A stretch of 64,000 nt of DNA from Bugula neritina (Eukaryota; Bryozoa; Gymnolaemata; Cheilostomatida; Bugulidae). The DNA lies in NCBI GenBank assembly GCA_964035545.1, contig OZ037766.1, positions 29,464,140-29,528,139 of the forward strand, given 5' to 3'. The notes beneath the pieces were generated by a model. The model had not been told where the DNA came from and did no database searches. It saw only the letters and a program-made list of their open reading frames with translations. Positions 1-13,214 of the stretch are shown piece after piece; positions within the stretch are counted from its first letter, which is position 1, and the number at the start of each line of letters is the position of its first letter. Made by a program: the position numbers and the translations under genes.

Positions 1-471
1 ATTAGTTATTCTAAATCTAATACTAATAGTAATAGTAATGTACAACATGAACAGTAATACTCATACCGATAGTATTCTTATTGCCATTAGTGATAATAGT
101 TAATACTAGTAATGCTATAAGCTCTAGTTATCATAATACTACTAAATAGTACATTTCGTAATTAATGCTGATTGTAATTAATTGATAATTGATAATTAGT
201 AATATTATTTGAGTATGGCATGTTGGTGATAAAATTGGATGAATAGCATCTTCACCTTGTTGCGAGAGTCACCATATAGAATATTTCACAGTTGATTGAA
301 ACATATTCAAACTTGTTTTAAGCATCCTGTTATGTTATACTGATAGCTACTGCTAGGATTTCTATGCACATGCTCACACTGGCACTATCGGTAATTTCAG
401 ATATGGTTATCTCTTATTTGACCTTGGAAAATTCTATCTGCACTAAATTTGAACTTGGTTTGTGTTTGCAG
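1..471. other. Upstream/intronic sequence of CCHCR1 with a degenerate AATAGT/ATACT repeat
   Basis: No coding exon is recognised. Bases 1 to about 200 are an imperfect array of AATAGTAAT and ATACTAATA words, a sequence style that recurs several times in the window. The stretch ends in a splice acceptor (TTTGCAG, to 471), so the sequence just left of 472 is an intron and the start codon of the next gene lies further upstream, probably outside the window. Confidence 0.5.
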
Positions 472-3400
472 TTCAACAGTTGATACCACCGTCAGTGTTT
501 AGTACGAAACCATGTATAAGTTTGCTACCTCCTGGGAACATCCGGGTGTCTGAGGAGAAACCTTCGTAAGGTTTTCAAGTTATACCTCAAAGTTAAATGT
601 TTTCATTGAAATTAGTGCTAATGAAGTTCATGTTTAAACTTTATTCGAAATTTAAAAACTTCATCTGTAAGCGCTTGTAGCCAAATCTTAATATGATTAA
701 AAATGGAATTTTGACTTATTTCAACTCAATTGCTTCACCAATCTTGTTATTGCTTTTAAAAATAGTTTTTTTAAAGTCAAGCTTATGATGACGTCCTGTC
801 GTGTGTTTTAATGAAATGTTGCATAAACTTGTTTTATTTAAACCAATTATTACAATTGTTCAGTTACAAATTTTTATTTATTCAAATTATATGTTTTTAT
901 CTAGTAAGAAGTCTGTACGTATGCAGACAGATGTATACACATCTGATCCTAGCTCAGATGATGAAGTCAGTTATTCGCCCAGGAAAGGTAAAAAGTGTGC
1001 TGCCGTGACAGCAGAGTCCAAACACTCCAACTCACCTGTCAGCGCAGGTGATCTGGAAATAGAAAAACTTAGGAGGGAAAACTATCAGTTATTGTAAGTT
1101 GTTTACCATAAGCTACCATTAACATTCTATGTGAATTTATTGGTAATGCTGATGTATTTTTAATTATTTTGAGTATTTATTGTACTTAATACCTTTGTGA
1201 AGTTTTATGAGTTTTATGTGCTTGGGCAGATATACATGTCTGCGAATGTTTGGAATTTGATTTTTTGTCAAGTAATATAGGTAAGCGTAATTGCTGTTGA
1301 TAGCAAATAACAAAATCGATCTTTAATTTTAACTAGTTTTAACCTCAATTGTTTGGAGCCAATCCATATTATGACTAAGTAATTACCTCATATGACAAGG
1401 TAAGTCTCTCATATAGTAAGGTAAGTATATCACATAGTAAGATATAAAAGGACTCAAATCTGTTCTATTCTAGAGCAGAAAACTTGAAGCAGACGTATCA
1501 AAGTTGCACTCGAGTTCAGGAAACGTCCCAGAGTTCCACAAATAAACACGTCGACAGTTTAATCAACAAACAAGCCGAGGAAATTAATCAGCTCCGTCAG
1601 CAGGTGTGTAGGCTGCATATGCTGCCCGTACAGTGTTGTGTCATGTTCTACTATAATACTTGTTGACATCTGATAGTAAGATAAAGGTGGTACTTCTTAG
1701 TGTTGTGATAGTCTAACAACTAACAGTCATAAATTTAAATTTATTTTCACAAGCTAGTAGTTTTAGTAAAAGTGAGTAGGTGAAAAGAATTTTGTTTTTT
1801 TATATATAAAACCAAAGTAGTTTGCTTAGTTTGTATATAAATAAAGTGAAATATAACTTTGTATAGTTGTTTTATTGTTTTTTACATGTGAATAAAGTAA
1901 CACATAAGTTAGTACAGTTGTTTAGTCTTAGAGCTGTTGTGTTCTTCTGCAGCTGGCAGACGAACACAATAAACACGAGATGACGCTGACTAACTTTGAT
2001 CAGGAATGTATCAGGAGAGAAAAAGCATATCAGAACGACCTTGACATACTAAATTCTCAGCATGAAAAGGTTATGGCCAACTTGAAGAGAGATTTTAGTG
2101 AAAAAGAGCGCTGTCTAGAGGTTTGTGTGATTGCTTCAAGCTAGTGCTGGGCTGGTATTGGGCATATTTAGGATGCTGAATATGCCGTGACTTTTACTGG
2201 TGTCAGACCAAATGCCAGCGCAGCACTACTATCATTTCAACAATATCTTGAACAATTTATTTTAATTATCATAAAGTAGCTCTGGGAAATGTTAGTATAT
2301 CTTCCAAGTGTTGATTTTTTACATAATAAAGCATTATGACAAGTTCTGTACATGTTGTATTTTATAATGAAGCCTGAATAACACATAGCTGTTGATGAAG
2401 CTGCTAAAGTACAACTGTTTATTACCTGGGGTGGAACCATACAAAGCTATTTGGATTTATAGACAATTTTGGCGTTTTCAAAAGGTGTCCTGTTTTAAAC
2501 ACTAGGTGATTGTTTCAGTTGCTATGTTCAACTCCAAATGAAAAAAAAACTAAAATTCCAAAAATTGCCAAAATTACATAAATCATGCCCATGTTGCGCA
2601 TTTAATAAACTGGGTTTCAAATGTCATACGCAGTATATTGAGATTTTTTCTAAAATTTTTACCATGAAGACTTGTTTTGTAAATTTTTAAATTAAAAATA
2701 GTTATAAAGCTCAGTACTAACTGTTGATCGGTAACCTGTGGTAGTGAGTGTAATAAAAGTTTTCCCATGTTTTTACTTGTAAGTTACTCTGTCTGCTTAT
2801 TATTCAGCATAATTTTGTTTCCTGATAATTTCCTCACAATAAACAAATATTGTGAAATTATGACATTTAGTTTAGGAATGTTGTCCCAAATTCTTGACCC
2901 TCACCAATTGTAATGGAGTTTATCATGATTTGAAGTTGCATTTAAAGATGGTTGGTGCTTGATTTTGTTTTCAAATAGATTTTACTCTTAATTCAGGTTT
3001 AGCTGATTAGCATTAAGTTAGATAGAGTTTGCTTTGGGTATGAACAACCTTCTATTTGTTCAGGTCCTGGAAATCTAAACGTGTTTACTGTATATCCTGA
3101 TCAATCAATTACTTCTGTCATAATTGTATTGCGATGACATGGGCAGTAAGGCAATAATTAGGTTTCTCCAGTTCACCAACTGCCATATCCGGAGTCAATA
3201 ACTGGTTCACGGAATCATGATTAAATATCTGAATACATGTTTCTAGCTCAAGCTTGCCGAGGCTCGTTCCCAGTTTGAAACTCAGCAGCAAGAAATGTCA
3301 AGGTTATTCAAAGAAGTTGAGAAGCAGAAGGCACACAATAATGACTTGGCGAGGAACTTGGAACTAATTTCTGCTCGGTTGAGGTTTGTCGACTTAGTCA

Positions 3401-6400
3401 GTTCAGCAGCTCTTAACATGGTACCAGTATTTATTATATAGAAAAGTTTCACGCTTCAATAGGTTTGTAAATAATTCTTTGTAGTAGGTACTTTTGTAAA
3501 TGAAAAATTTCAGATATAATTTTTTGCGATTAATTGCTTTTATTGTTCTAAAAATTTTCTAGCATCTTACTTGTTGTATTTTCAAATTACTATATTTTTC
3601 TACTATCTACTCTCAAACCTGCATAATTCAGTCGGTTTGCTTAAACCTGAATTCATAAGTTCTGTTCTCGAGTAATTCTCACCAACATGTATGATACCTT
3701 TTAGTGAAAGTAAGAGTGTCTGTGAAGATAAAGACAAAAAGATAGCTGAACTGCAGCAACACATATCTAGTTATCAGCAGAGGCTGGGTGGGAGAGAGCG
3801 ATGGCCCCATGAGAAGTCCGAGTTGGAACTCAAGCTATCTAACTTGATGAATGATAAGTAAGATTTCACTTATGCCTTGCGAACAGTTGAATATTACAAA
3901 CTGATTACATATTACAAACTTCCAATAACACAGGTATGGAGACTGTCGCAGCCTTCATTATATTCTCACTTGTGGAAGTATTTCAGTCTTATTCTGTCAA
4001 CCATTGTATGTAGTGTATACTTTTTAATCTCTCATCTCATCCTTCATTTCAACTCATTAATTTACATAAATTTGTCGTAAGAAGTAATTGACACAGTTTA
4101 TGGAAGATGCATGACTTGTACATAGTGTAGCTGTTGTATACAGTCACACACATACTGAAGTTGTATACACAGTTACAGATAGGAATCGTGGTGTACACAC
4201 TCACATTGTAAGAGTATTCACAGTTACACGCATGTGACTGATGGCTAAGTTTGGCAAGACCCCACACGTGGTATAATTATTTCGTTTGGATGTGCCGAGC
4301 CACACTAACACATAATAAATTAGTAATTGTGATGAATAATGCGGAGGCACAGTTGAAACTGGTTTGCCAGTTACTTTGGAATAAACTTCTATATAATCAC
4401 CTTTAGTTCATTTGGCACCGTCTCATCGGATACGTTTGCCAAGGAGAGAGATGTGGAAGTGTCAGTGTCGGCCATTGAACACATGGTTCATTATCTTTAT
4501 GTAACTATTTCTCGGTTGTTGGTGCATTGAAAGCTGCCTCTGCCACGCCAAAACTGCTGCGCGGAAATTTTCAACTTTTTTTCTGATGCCATGATTAGCA
4601 ACTTGAAGGTAAAAGGGAAGGTCAAGTAGAATGGCTGGGTCGTCTATTTAGTCATATATCTAATTTTAAACATTGCCATTTATAATTAAAACAGCTTACA
4701 ATGGAATGCTATTCTATACTCATTGGCATCAACAGGATGGATGACACAATCACTGATGTGGAGGCGTCAGTTAGTTACCAAGTTTTTAGTTACATAAGTA
4801 GAAGTTGTGTCCACATATTTACTAACTTTAAGTTATAAGTTACCTGAAACTGCCAGGTGATTGAGTGGTATAACATCTACCAGAGTATATACGGTATACC
4901 CGCATACTGATCAACTCATAATATGCTATGCAGGCATTTCGAGTTCTTCAAACATTTATCATTTGAATATTAAACTAAAACTGAAGTTTTAGCAGAAAAG
5001 GCCTTTACACTTTCTGTGAATATTTTTATTCAATTTCATTGACGCCAGTAAGTTCATTCACAGCTAGTAACTATGTCTTCCCATAGACAACCAATAAGCT
5101 AACTAGAGCATTGCCCTGGCTTTCTCACACAGCATTGAGAATTTACCTCACTATAAATATTTCAGTGAGACTCTGAAAGGAGAGAATGAAGGACTGAACC
5201 TGAGGCTATTGGCTATAAACGATGTCCTGTCAGCGCAGCAGGACACGCTAAGAGTAGATAACTCTGCAGACGGGAAACTTCACAACCTCCTCAACCGGTA
5301 TATAAACTTATAGCTGGTTCCTCGTTAAACATCAGATGTGGCCTCTAAGTGCTGTCTGAAGTTATTTTAACGTAACTGTTTCATGTCACGGGTTGTGATC
5401 ACAACTGCTAGGTTCTGGAAGCTAAAAATTACTAAACCTCACGAACTTGTTACACGTTTATATTATATAATACCCGATTTGGGTAAAAGTGGTAACTTGC
5501 TATGTTCATCATGGCTTATCATAAACTATGTAGGCTTACATAATGTTTTCTAGCTGCTTACGCCTTGCAGTAATGTTTTCTGTACTCAATTCTATGATGA
5601 GATGAAATCATACCAACCTATGACAAACCTATTATGTTCCACATACTGCTAGCTGGAGATGATTTTGTCCCGTAACATTGCAGATGGCGTACCAAAGTTT
5701 TCTCCATGCTGGTGCAGCAAAAAAGCTCCGAGCTTGTATTTAAAGCTGACACTGACAAATGGGAAGGTCTGACAAGGTCGTTGGAAAATCAAGTGTTTAG
5801 TCTACGGGCTAGGATACGGGAACTGGAGGCTATGGTGAAGGAGAGAGATGTACAGGTTGATCTCCTCTCCAAACAGAAGCAGGTTGGCACAAGCTCTGTT
5901 GGTAGTGGTACACGTAGAGTCAGCATTTACTGAATAGCACTGTTGGTGTGAAATAATCATAAATTTATTGCTTTTTGAATAGTGCTGGTTTTAGGAAAGT
6001 TTTTTAGTTTAAGGGGTTGTCTTATGAAATAAATCAACCAGATTCCAAACTCCAAGTTAATAATTACAAGATAATCAGAAATCTGCAGCTGACAGAGTTG
6101 TGCTGATTGGTTCAAAGAGTTGACTGTCATAGGGTTGTCTCATCTTGTATGTTGCTTTCTGGGTTGCATTTTATCAATTATTTGCCACATAAATTTTGAA
6201 AGCAACATGACTGGGTTGAGATAGCTTGTCTGGCTGCAATTCTGTGCATGACTTACACGTTTACTTTTTCATGGAGAAGTAGATAAACTTTTAGACATGC
6301 AACGTTGAATAACAGGAAATGCAAGAGGAGCAATGGCGGCTCTATGCTCACCAAGGTAATAGCTGTAAAGGGATTCTCTTAAAGTGTTACATAAAGTTGA

Positions 6401-9400
6401 TTTTTTGGTAATAATGATGATAACAATAGACTACCTGAATAAGTATGAGAAATCAAAAGCTCTACTAATGGTGCTTATCACACTCACTCTATTACCACAT
6501 AGCTTGTGCTCCACTCATATTAAAGCCCTATTCAAATAGCCTCTTGCTATCAAAGTAAACCTGAAAAAGCTAAGCAGGCATTTTTGGAGTTGTGCCCACA
6601 ATAATTTGGCTAGTCGCCAGCTATTGAAATAAACAATGTTGGTTGCATCTATCGCCCTGTGGGGACTCTGCGGGATGAATGTGTCTGGGATTGAGTACTG
6701 ATGGTCAGTCACTTCATTGGTTAGTGTCCTAACACAGCAGGTGGCCAGCTACTGCTTCCCACACACACTGATTATATTTGGTTGGCATTTGGCAAGTTCT
6801 AAATTGGATTGGAGCAATGAACCCTAGTGCAATCAAACCTGGCGTAGTGGAATGTTGGTTCCTACCACTTACCACCTACATTCTGTCATCACTCACTCAT
6901 CGCAAACTTCCATATTTAGACCTGTTTAACAAGATGGTGAAGGCAATGTTTCATATTTCTAAACGTTCCATGGATTTGACTCTAGTGCCGTCAACAATTG
7001 TGGTGTCTAGAAGCTAGGCATTTGGGGGACTCAGTTAAGTTGTTGGATATTGAGTATTGCTAGTAGGTGTTGCTGGAAAAGATATTCCCCCCCCCCCTAG
7101 ACTTATAAGGAATGTTTATTACTTGGCATATTCCAGCAGCAGTCTGAAAATATTTTAGAATATTTTTCCTGCTTTAGTTTTGTTTTGTTGGCACTGGGGC
7201 CAGTTTTGCTGAGCCAACATATTACTCAAACCTGTGGATCTTCCGCCTCATTGGTCGATGAATTATCTTAACCAATGCTTAAAATAACTCATCATTTGTC
7301 ACATGCTGGCAACTTCCGCTTGCTGTCGAAGTGTGAATTGATTTCACGTGACATTAACGCACAATAAACAGGTTATTATGTTTCAACAATTCCTTTTTTT
7401 GAAAACTTTCAACATAAACTTCGGCAAAAAGTAGTATTCATAGTTATTTTGAAATAATTTATGACATAAAAATGTTGAATGATGATTTTAATAGTTTATT
7501 TTTATATTTGCGTGGATGAAAGGTCAAACTGTTAGCGAAGATACAAAATTTATATATGCAAGAATAGTTAGTCTCTCAGTAAGGTAGCTATGTTAAAGCT
7601 ATTTCGGAATTTGAGTGAAATGCTTTGTAAGTTTCATATTTTTTAAAAATATAGCGAATGAGATATGCTCAAAAGTATATTTGGTAATTTTACGAGTAAA
7701 AGCTGTTATAATTATATATCTTATGTGACTATCAGGCTAATGAAAGTGAGAAGCGTAAATAGACATCAGTAGACATCTCTGGACATCAGTGATATCACGC
7801 CGGCTTCTCTAGACATCAGTGATATCATGTTGAGTGTGGCATTGAGTTTGACATTGAACAAGTTACTGGGCGTAGACTAAGTCAACACTGGCCCACCTTT
7901 GCTTGTTCTTTGATATGAATTACTTCATCACTGGGGTCTTATGCCACCTCATTCACAAGTGTTGGCAATGTAACCTTCTGGCTTATAACTGTTGATCGCT
8001 CTGCATGGGACTTCAATATCCAAAAGAAAACTGGCACAGAGCATCAGAGCATACCTTGTCTCTTTACTAACTCGTGTCAAACAACGTGATGATTTGTAGT
8101 ATCTTGTTAAATAAGATTGTTGATTTCAAACCCAAAAATAATATTAGTCCTGATTGTTAGTTGTGATACTCTGTGATGAAGTGAATTGGCTAAAGCATGA
8201 ATAATTTAAGAATCTTATTTCCATGTTGTACATCAGATTTATTCTTTTCTCTTATGATTTATGTAATCAAAAATGTTAAAACTAACGTAACTTGCATTGT
8301 AATGTACGCTGGATTTTTTACCAACATACACGGATATGTTACTGTTTCAAGGCTTCAAGCCTCTTGCCTTGCCGTCTTTTTGTCAATAGAATTAATAGAA
8401 CCGCTGTATTGATTATATTGATTTTTATTTCAGAAGTTGGAATTGTCTTCCCAAAAACTAAGATCTCTTACATCTGCTTATGAATCAGAAAAAGAAAGAG
8501 ATCTGGAAGCTCAGAAGTTGCTTACTCTTACTGTGCAGGGATTCTCAACCAAGTAAGTTTAACGCCATCAGATTGTGCTTTAGGCGTAGGGGGGTTACAC
8601 ACCCCACACTGATATGACAAACTTGTACAACATTAGCTAATTTATTTGTAATTAAGCACATCTAGCTGTTACTTGGAATGCTATATGTGGTTATCATCAG
8701 TTTTTGGCTATTGGAAAATGATGAGTGAAGCTTTAGTCACCAGTCCACACTCCAGGCTAATTTTCTTGTATAAATTTGTCTCTAATTTCATGGAATTTAG
8801 CAATGAAGGAAATATTCTGTATCAAATTTTAAATAATTGCATTTTCTCTCTGCTCGAATTCACACACCCATTAAACATGATAAAAATAACATTAGTTTCC
8901 TCCACTGCAGAGATGTGGTGCTCTGTTCAGTGCCGAGGTGAGATAACTCCTAAATTCTCTGCTACATAATAAAAATAACATACTAAATGCATGGTATCTA
9001 CGATATAGTGTACCATGAATTGGCTGCACATCTAGGGAACATCCGTGTATTTCTAATTTCTCTCCAAAGGTTTGAATCTCAGAAGAAGGTTCTGGAAGCA
9101 GTGGGAAGTCACGTGACTCAGTATGAAGCTAGACTTCTAGCTGTAAACACCAAGTTTCTTCAGTGTAAAGGTATGTTGAAGGATTGTCTTCCCATTAAAC
9201 TCTTTTCCTATTATGACAACTTTCAGTTATATCATATCTAAGGGTTATTATTTTGTGTGTTTATATGTTTTATAACAAGAAGGGATCCCCTTCTACTTGT
9301 TATTAGTTATAATAAAATATTTCAATGTTCTATTTTTGTAAATACTGTTTAGTTTTACCAGAAGCTGAAACTTTGAAAGAGTATTTAGTAAACAATATAT

Positions 9401-12207
9401 TATAAAATATTATGATATACTCACGCAAGTTTATAGTGAGAAACCCATGATGGAAGGGTTTTTGTTACATTGGGCTAAGGACTTATTCAGATGAGGCACA
9501 GGAGCAATTATGACTGGATGCTCTTCCTAACATCACCAATGGCCTTTGTCAGGGTTCGAACCCATGACCTTCGTGCTTACTAGGCAAACGCTCTAACCCC
9601 TAGACCACGGCTGCTTATTAGTGCCTATGTTCAGTAAACTTTCATTGTCTAAACGTGTGACTCATCTTGGATTTGTCTTTCCTTAGATTTTCTGCTCAGC
9701 ACTCAGTCAAAGTGTGCTGACTCGGACAATAGACTGAAAGCCAGCGAGAATGAGTGTGAGTTACTGCGGCAGCAGCTAACCGACAGCAACCTTGTCAAAC
9801 AAGATTACCAGCAGGTGGTTCACCAAACACTTGCTTGTCCTCGTTTACTGTGAAAATAATTGTAGCATGTGTGAATGTAGATGTGTGGGTTAGTATGTAT
9901 TGTGAGTGTGTATTAGTATCTATTGTGGGCGTGTATTATTATAGCGTGTGGGTGTGTATTATTATGACTTGTGGGTGTGTATTTTTGCAGAAACATGATC
10001 AGCTTCAGAAAAGCCTATTGGACTATGTAGAGACTGCAGAAGATCAGGAGAAGACAATTTCTCATCTCAAAGATAGAATTGATCAGCTCACAGTGCATGC
10101 TGACTTGGAGGTATTATTTTTGACCCTAAATCTATATTGATTTGGATTATATATATGTGTGTGTGCGTGCGTGCGTGTATAGTTATGATATTTTAATGTG
10201 TATTTATGGTGTTATATAACACTGATATGTAGGACCAGAATAACTGTAATATATTGTAAAATACCTAATGTAGCAATAGTTGCACTTGCCTATTATGGCT
10301 TGCTCCATTAAAAGGTATTATATATGTGATGAGCACTTCTGAAGCTTTATTATTTTGGAACACAGGCTAAAAGGGTAGAGCTTGAAGTGACTCGTCCATA
10401 CAAAGACTCTGTGGCTAAGCACCAGGAAGAGATTTCTAACCTGAAGAGGCAGTTGGCGAAAACTAGTGAGTGTTTGCTTCACCTTAACAAGAGAAGATAA
10501 TTCTAAGTGCTGTTCATTTGCTCACATAGTATTTTGTATCTTATCAGTACTGGATATTATATGACGTTTTGTTGAAGTTGAGAAAAGAGTCACAAGGGTT
10601 TCTCACGGCATGTATCTATTCCATTAATTTCTTGTAGTCGTGCTCTTACGACGATCTGAGAGACAAAATGAGCAGAATCAGGACTCTCATGGCAAAGAGT
10701 TACACGCTGTGATGTCACAAAATGCTGAGAAGTTATCTCGCCTTACAGGTGACCTCGCAGCTGCGCAGGTCGAGAAGAATATCGTCCAATCAACTCTAAC
10801 AGCACTGGCTAATTCTAACACTACCAGGTGATTGTTTACAACATCTAATTGCAGCCAATTATGTGTGGTTTTAGATTTTATTCTAATAATGATGAACCTT
10901 CTCGCTGTATAGTGGTTACCATGTTGCAGCTATGCTTTTGTGAATCTTTTTCGGTGCTCTTGTTGTCTATATGGTGTTGATCTTAGTTACCTCAAATTAT
11001 TTAGTTGTAGTTATATGTTCACCTAATATCAGTGTAACTTTACCTTCATATCAAACCATTCGTGTACCAAATTTCTGTTCTGTAGCTGGAGTTGTCCACT
11101 TTTGACTAGTGAACAAGTTAATACCAGAAGATTATCAACTGATTATTATATATGTTACATAATCACAGATTCAGTTAGTTGGTTGTGTTATATACAGCTG
11201 GCTGTGTTTGCTGGGTTTAATAATACCACGTTTATTGTTGTAGGGCTAAACCTCGCGTATCACAAAGTCACAGTGTCTCCCCCCAAACTACGCCAGTGAA
11301 GAGCCAACCTGTAGTTCACAGTCTACCGACGAGCCCCCTAGGTACACCATCCGCATGTTATATGCACATCCTGTTACTGTTCATTGGTTGACTTACATTT
11401 TTGTTGAGGACTTCCAGCATTTGTTATATCAATAGAGAACTTGCTAATTCTAATCAGCAGAGTGTTTTTATACTGTCAAAAAGTGATATTCAGCTCTGCA
11501 TAATGAGTTTATTTGACGTGATTTCTCATTTATAACGGAGGTTTTATTTAGTCTGGTTCATACACCTCTCTCCTAAGTAGAGTCGGTAACTTCCCAACTC
11601 TAAGGCTATATAAAGTGCTGGGTGGTCAAGGAGACACTAAGCTGAATCAAGGATATCTTCAACATAGAGAGTGTCTTCAAAGCTTAGGATTTCATTACTA
11701 AATAGCTTCTGTCAGTACTAACACCAATGGGCTAATGCTAATACACTAACACTAGTACACTAACACTAATACACTAACACTAATACACTAACACTAGTAC
11801 ACTAACACTAATACACTAACACTAGTACACTAACACTAATACACTAACACTAATACACTAACACTAGTACACTAACACTAATACACTAACACTAGTACAC
11901 TAACACTAGTACACTAACACTAATACACTAGTACACTAACACTAATACACTAACACTAGTACACTAACACTAGTACACTAACACTAGTACACTAACACTA
12001 ATACACTAGTACACTAACACTAATACACTAACACTAATACACTAACACTAGTACACTAACACTAGTATACTAACACTAGTACACTGTTACACTTCTTCTT
12101 TTGCAGGTAGGAAACTGGCTGCTGCCTCTGCCAGTAAATTGGCAGCAAGTATTATCAACTCTGATACTGACTCAGATAGTGAAGAGTGTTCTAATGAAGG
12201 GGCGTAG
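472..12207 (+). CDS. CCHCR1: Coiled-coil alpha-helical rod protein 1 (CCHCR1), 5' partial, 16 exons
   Basis: A long, almost entirely coiled-coil protein; the vertebrate family member is known at centrosomes and P-bodies. Exons: 472-565, 905-1093, 1474-1603, 1953-2120, 3247-3383, 3705-3857, 5166-5297, 5684-5882, 8434-8552, 9070-9170, 9687-9814, 9991-10110, 10366-10465, 10638-10827, 11244-11341, 12107-12207. They join in frame into about 718 residues plus a stop, against roughly 780 in the human protein. Family identity rests on three blocks I recall from the vertebrate protein: an N-terminal LIPPSVF segment; LLNRWRTKVFSMLVQ in the middle (human has LLxRWREKVFALMVQ); and LAKTIVLLRRSERQ near the C-terminus (human AKAVVSLRQIQRRA). 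The tail is acidic and serine-rich (SDTDSDSEE). The first exon begins after a splice acceptor in mid-codon, so the N-terminus is missing. The join 5882 to 8434 is the least certain, because an open 40-nt piece lies between them. Confidence 0.85.
6316..6355 (+). other. Possible 40-nt cassette exon of CCHCR1
   Basis: Flanked by AG (6314-6315) and GTAAT (6356), it reads EMQEEQWRLYAHQ in the same phase as the preceding exon and looks like coiled coil. Its length is not a multiple of three, and the next exon (8434) is open only in phase 0. Including it would therefore need a further small exon I could not find, or it would shift the frame. Confidence 0.35.
9441..9616 (-). mobile_element. tRNA-derived SINE, most complete copy
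   Basis: On the minus strand the element starts with a tRNA-like head. It has an A box (TGGTCTAGGGG) and, about 35 bases on, an exact B box (GGTTCGAACCC). These are followed by a body containing CCATTGGTGATGTTAGGAAG and AGCATCCAGTCATAATTGCT and a tail near 9441. The body recurs at 15048, 20224, 26735 and 56030, which is what identifies it as a dispersed retroposon and not a tRNA gene. It lies in a CCHCR1 intron, antisense to the gene. Confidence 0.75.
11737..12085 (+). repeat. 14-bp minisatellite in the last CCHCR1 intron
   Basis: About 25 tandem units of TACACTAACACTA plus a variable A or G, giving a 14-bp period. A few units are shortened, leaving an 8-bp TACACTAG or TACACTAA piece. The array ends about 20 bases before the acceptor of the terminal exon (12107), so array length could affect the branch-point region. 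Confidence 0.9.
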
Positions 12208-12310
12208 TTATACCCACCTGCACACCAGATTGGGACTCAAGCTATTGTGATTTGACTTTTTGTATTCACTTGTTTTGTCTCTTATTATTTATTGCATTTG
12301 TACGAGTATT

Positions 12311-12316
12311 AATAAA
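12311..12316 (+). terminator. Polyadenylation signal AATAAA of CCHCR1
   Basis: A canonical AATAAA about 105 bases after the CCHCR1 stop codon. No closer alternative was seen. Confidence 0.6.
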
Positions 12317-13214
12317 TATATTTTGGTAAATACAAGACTAGTGGCTGAATAAACTTACTAAATTTTGTCGCAGCCTGTTTTCAGCTCTCAGTATGTCTAA
12401 ATTTGCCATGAGTAGACTTTAGATCACTCACTACGAGACGCTTTCAGGGAGAGGGGTGGGTTGTTCATATCTGAACTCAAGAAAATAATGGTTCTAGGTC
12501 TAGGTTTGATGCATGCTGAGAGAATAGATTATTTCACTTCAACAGCTGATAACTTTTATTTGTTCGAATTCTGTCTTTACAAAACCTGTTGACAGCATCA
12601 AGAACTGGTATTTCCTTCTCTTTCCTTATCTTCAGCCAGATGATCTGTTTGATTCATGTTTTTTCACTCAGTGTTCCGCTAGCGAAAAATCATTTATACC
12701 AAATATTAATAAGTATCTATCATCTTGACTATTTGCCAAACTGATTTAGTGCCTTAGAACAGCATGTCTAATATTTGTAACTTTTAATATTTCAGTTTGA
12801 CTAAATGCATCCTTTCTTGACTTACCATCTACTAGCCAGCTATTTTAAATACAGTGGTTCAGAAATCATTATTCTCAGCTTAGATGTGTTTCTTACAGAA
12901 TAAAATTGCACTCTGACCTTTTCAAATGTGAGCTGCCTATTTGTTAACTTAATTCAATTCTGTGAGATGAAGTAGTATGGTTGGATTTCATTATAATACG
13001 TCTGCACATTCTGAAGGTCATTCTGTATAATATTACTATCAGGTGTCTTGGGCTAGCAGCCAAATTTAAACTGTTGAAGATGGCTTTAGGCAAAACTACA
13101 ATTGAAGTTTGCAGGTTTTAAACAATTAAATTTATCAGCTGATAAAACTTTTTCATATAAATACAATACAATTTTGTGTTGGCTTATTCTAATGCTGGAT
13201 TTTTAACTGACAAA
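12317..13214. other. Intergenic region between CCHCR1 and the D8C-domain gene
   Basis: Nothing coding recognised on either strand. It should hold the promoter and 5' UTR of the following + strand gene, but I cannot point to a specific element. Confidence 0.4.

Noticed and set aside
4407-4530. Possible extra CCHCR1 exon after TTTAG at 4407
   Set aside because: The flanking exons (3857 and 5166) already join in frame and the stretch has no coiled-coil character.
6778-7017. 79-codon + strand frame in a CCHCR1 intron
   Set aside because: Starts with TTG, no recognisable domain, and not in a phase that would join the neighbouring exons.
9550-9616. tRNA gene on the minus strand
   Set aside because: A and B boxes are present, but the sequence continues into a body shared by four other copies and no acceptor stem closes, so it is a SINE head.
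11737-12085. CRISPR-like array
   Set aside because: Units are contiguous 14-mers without unique spacers, inside an animal intron; it is a minisatellite.
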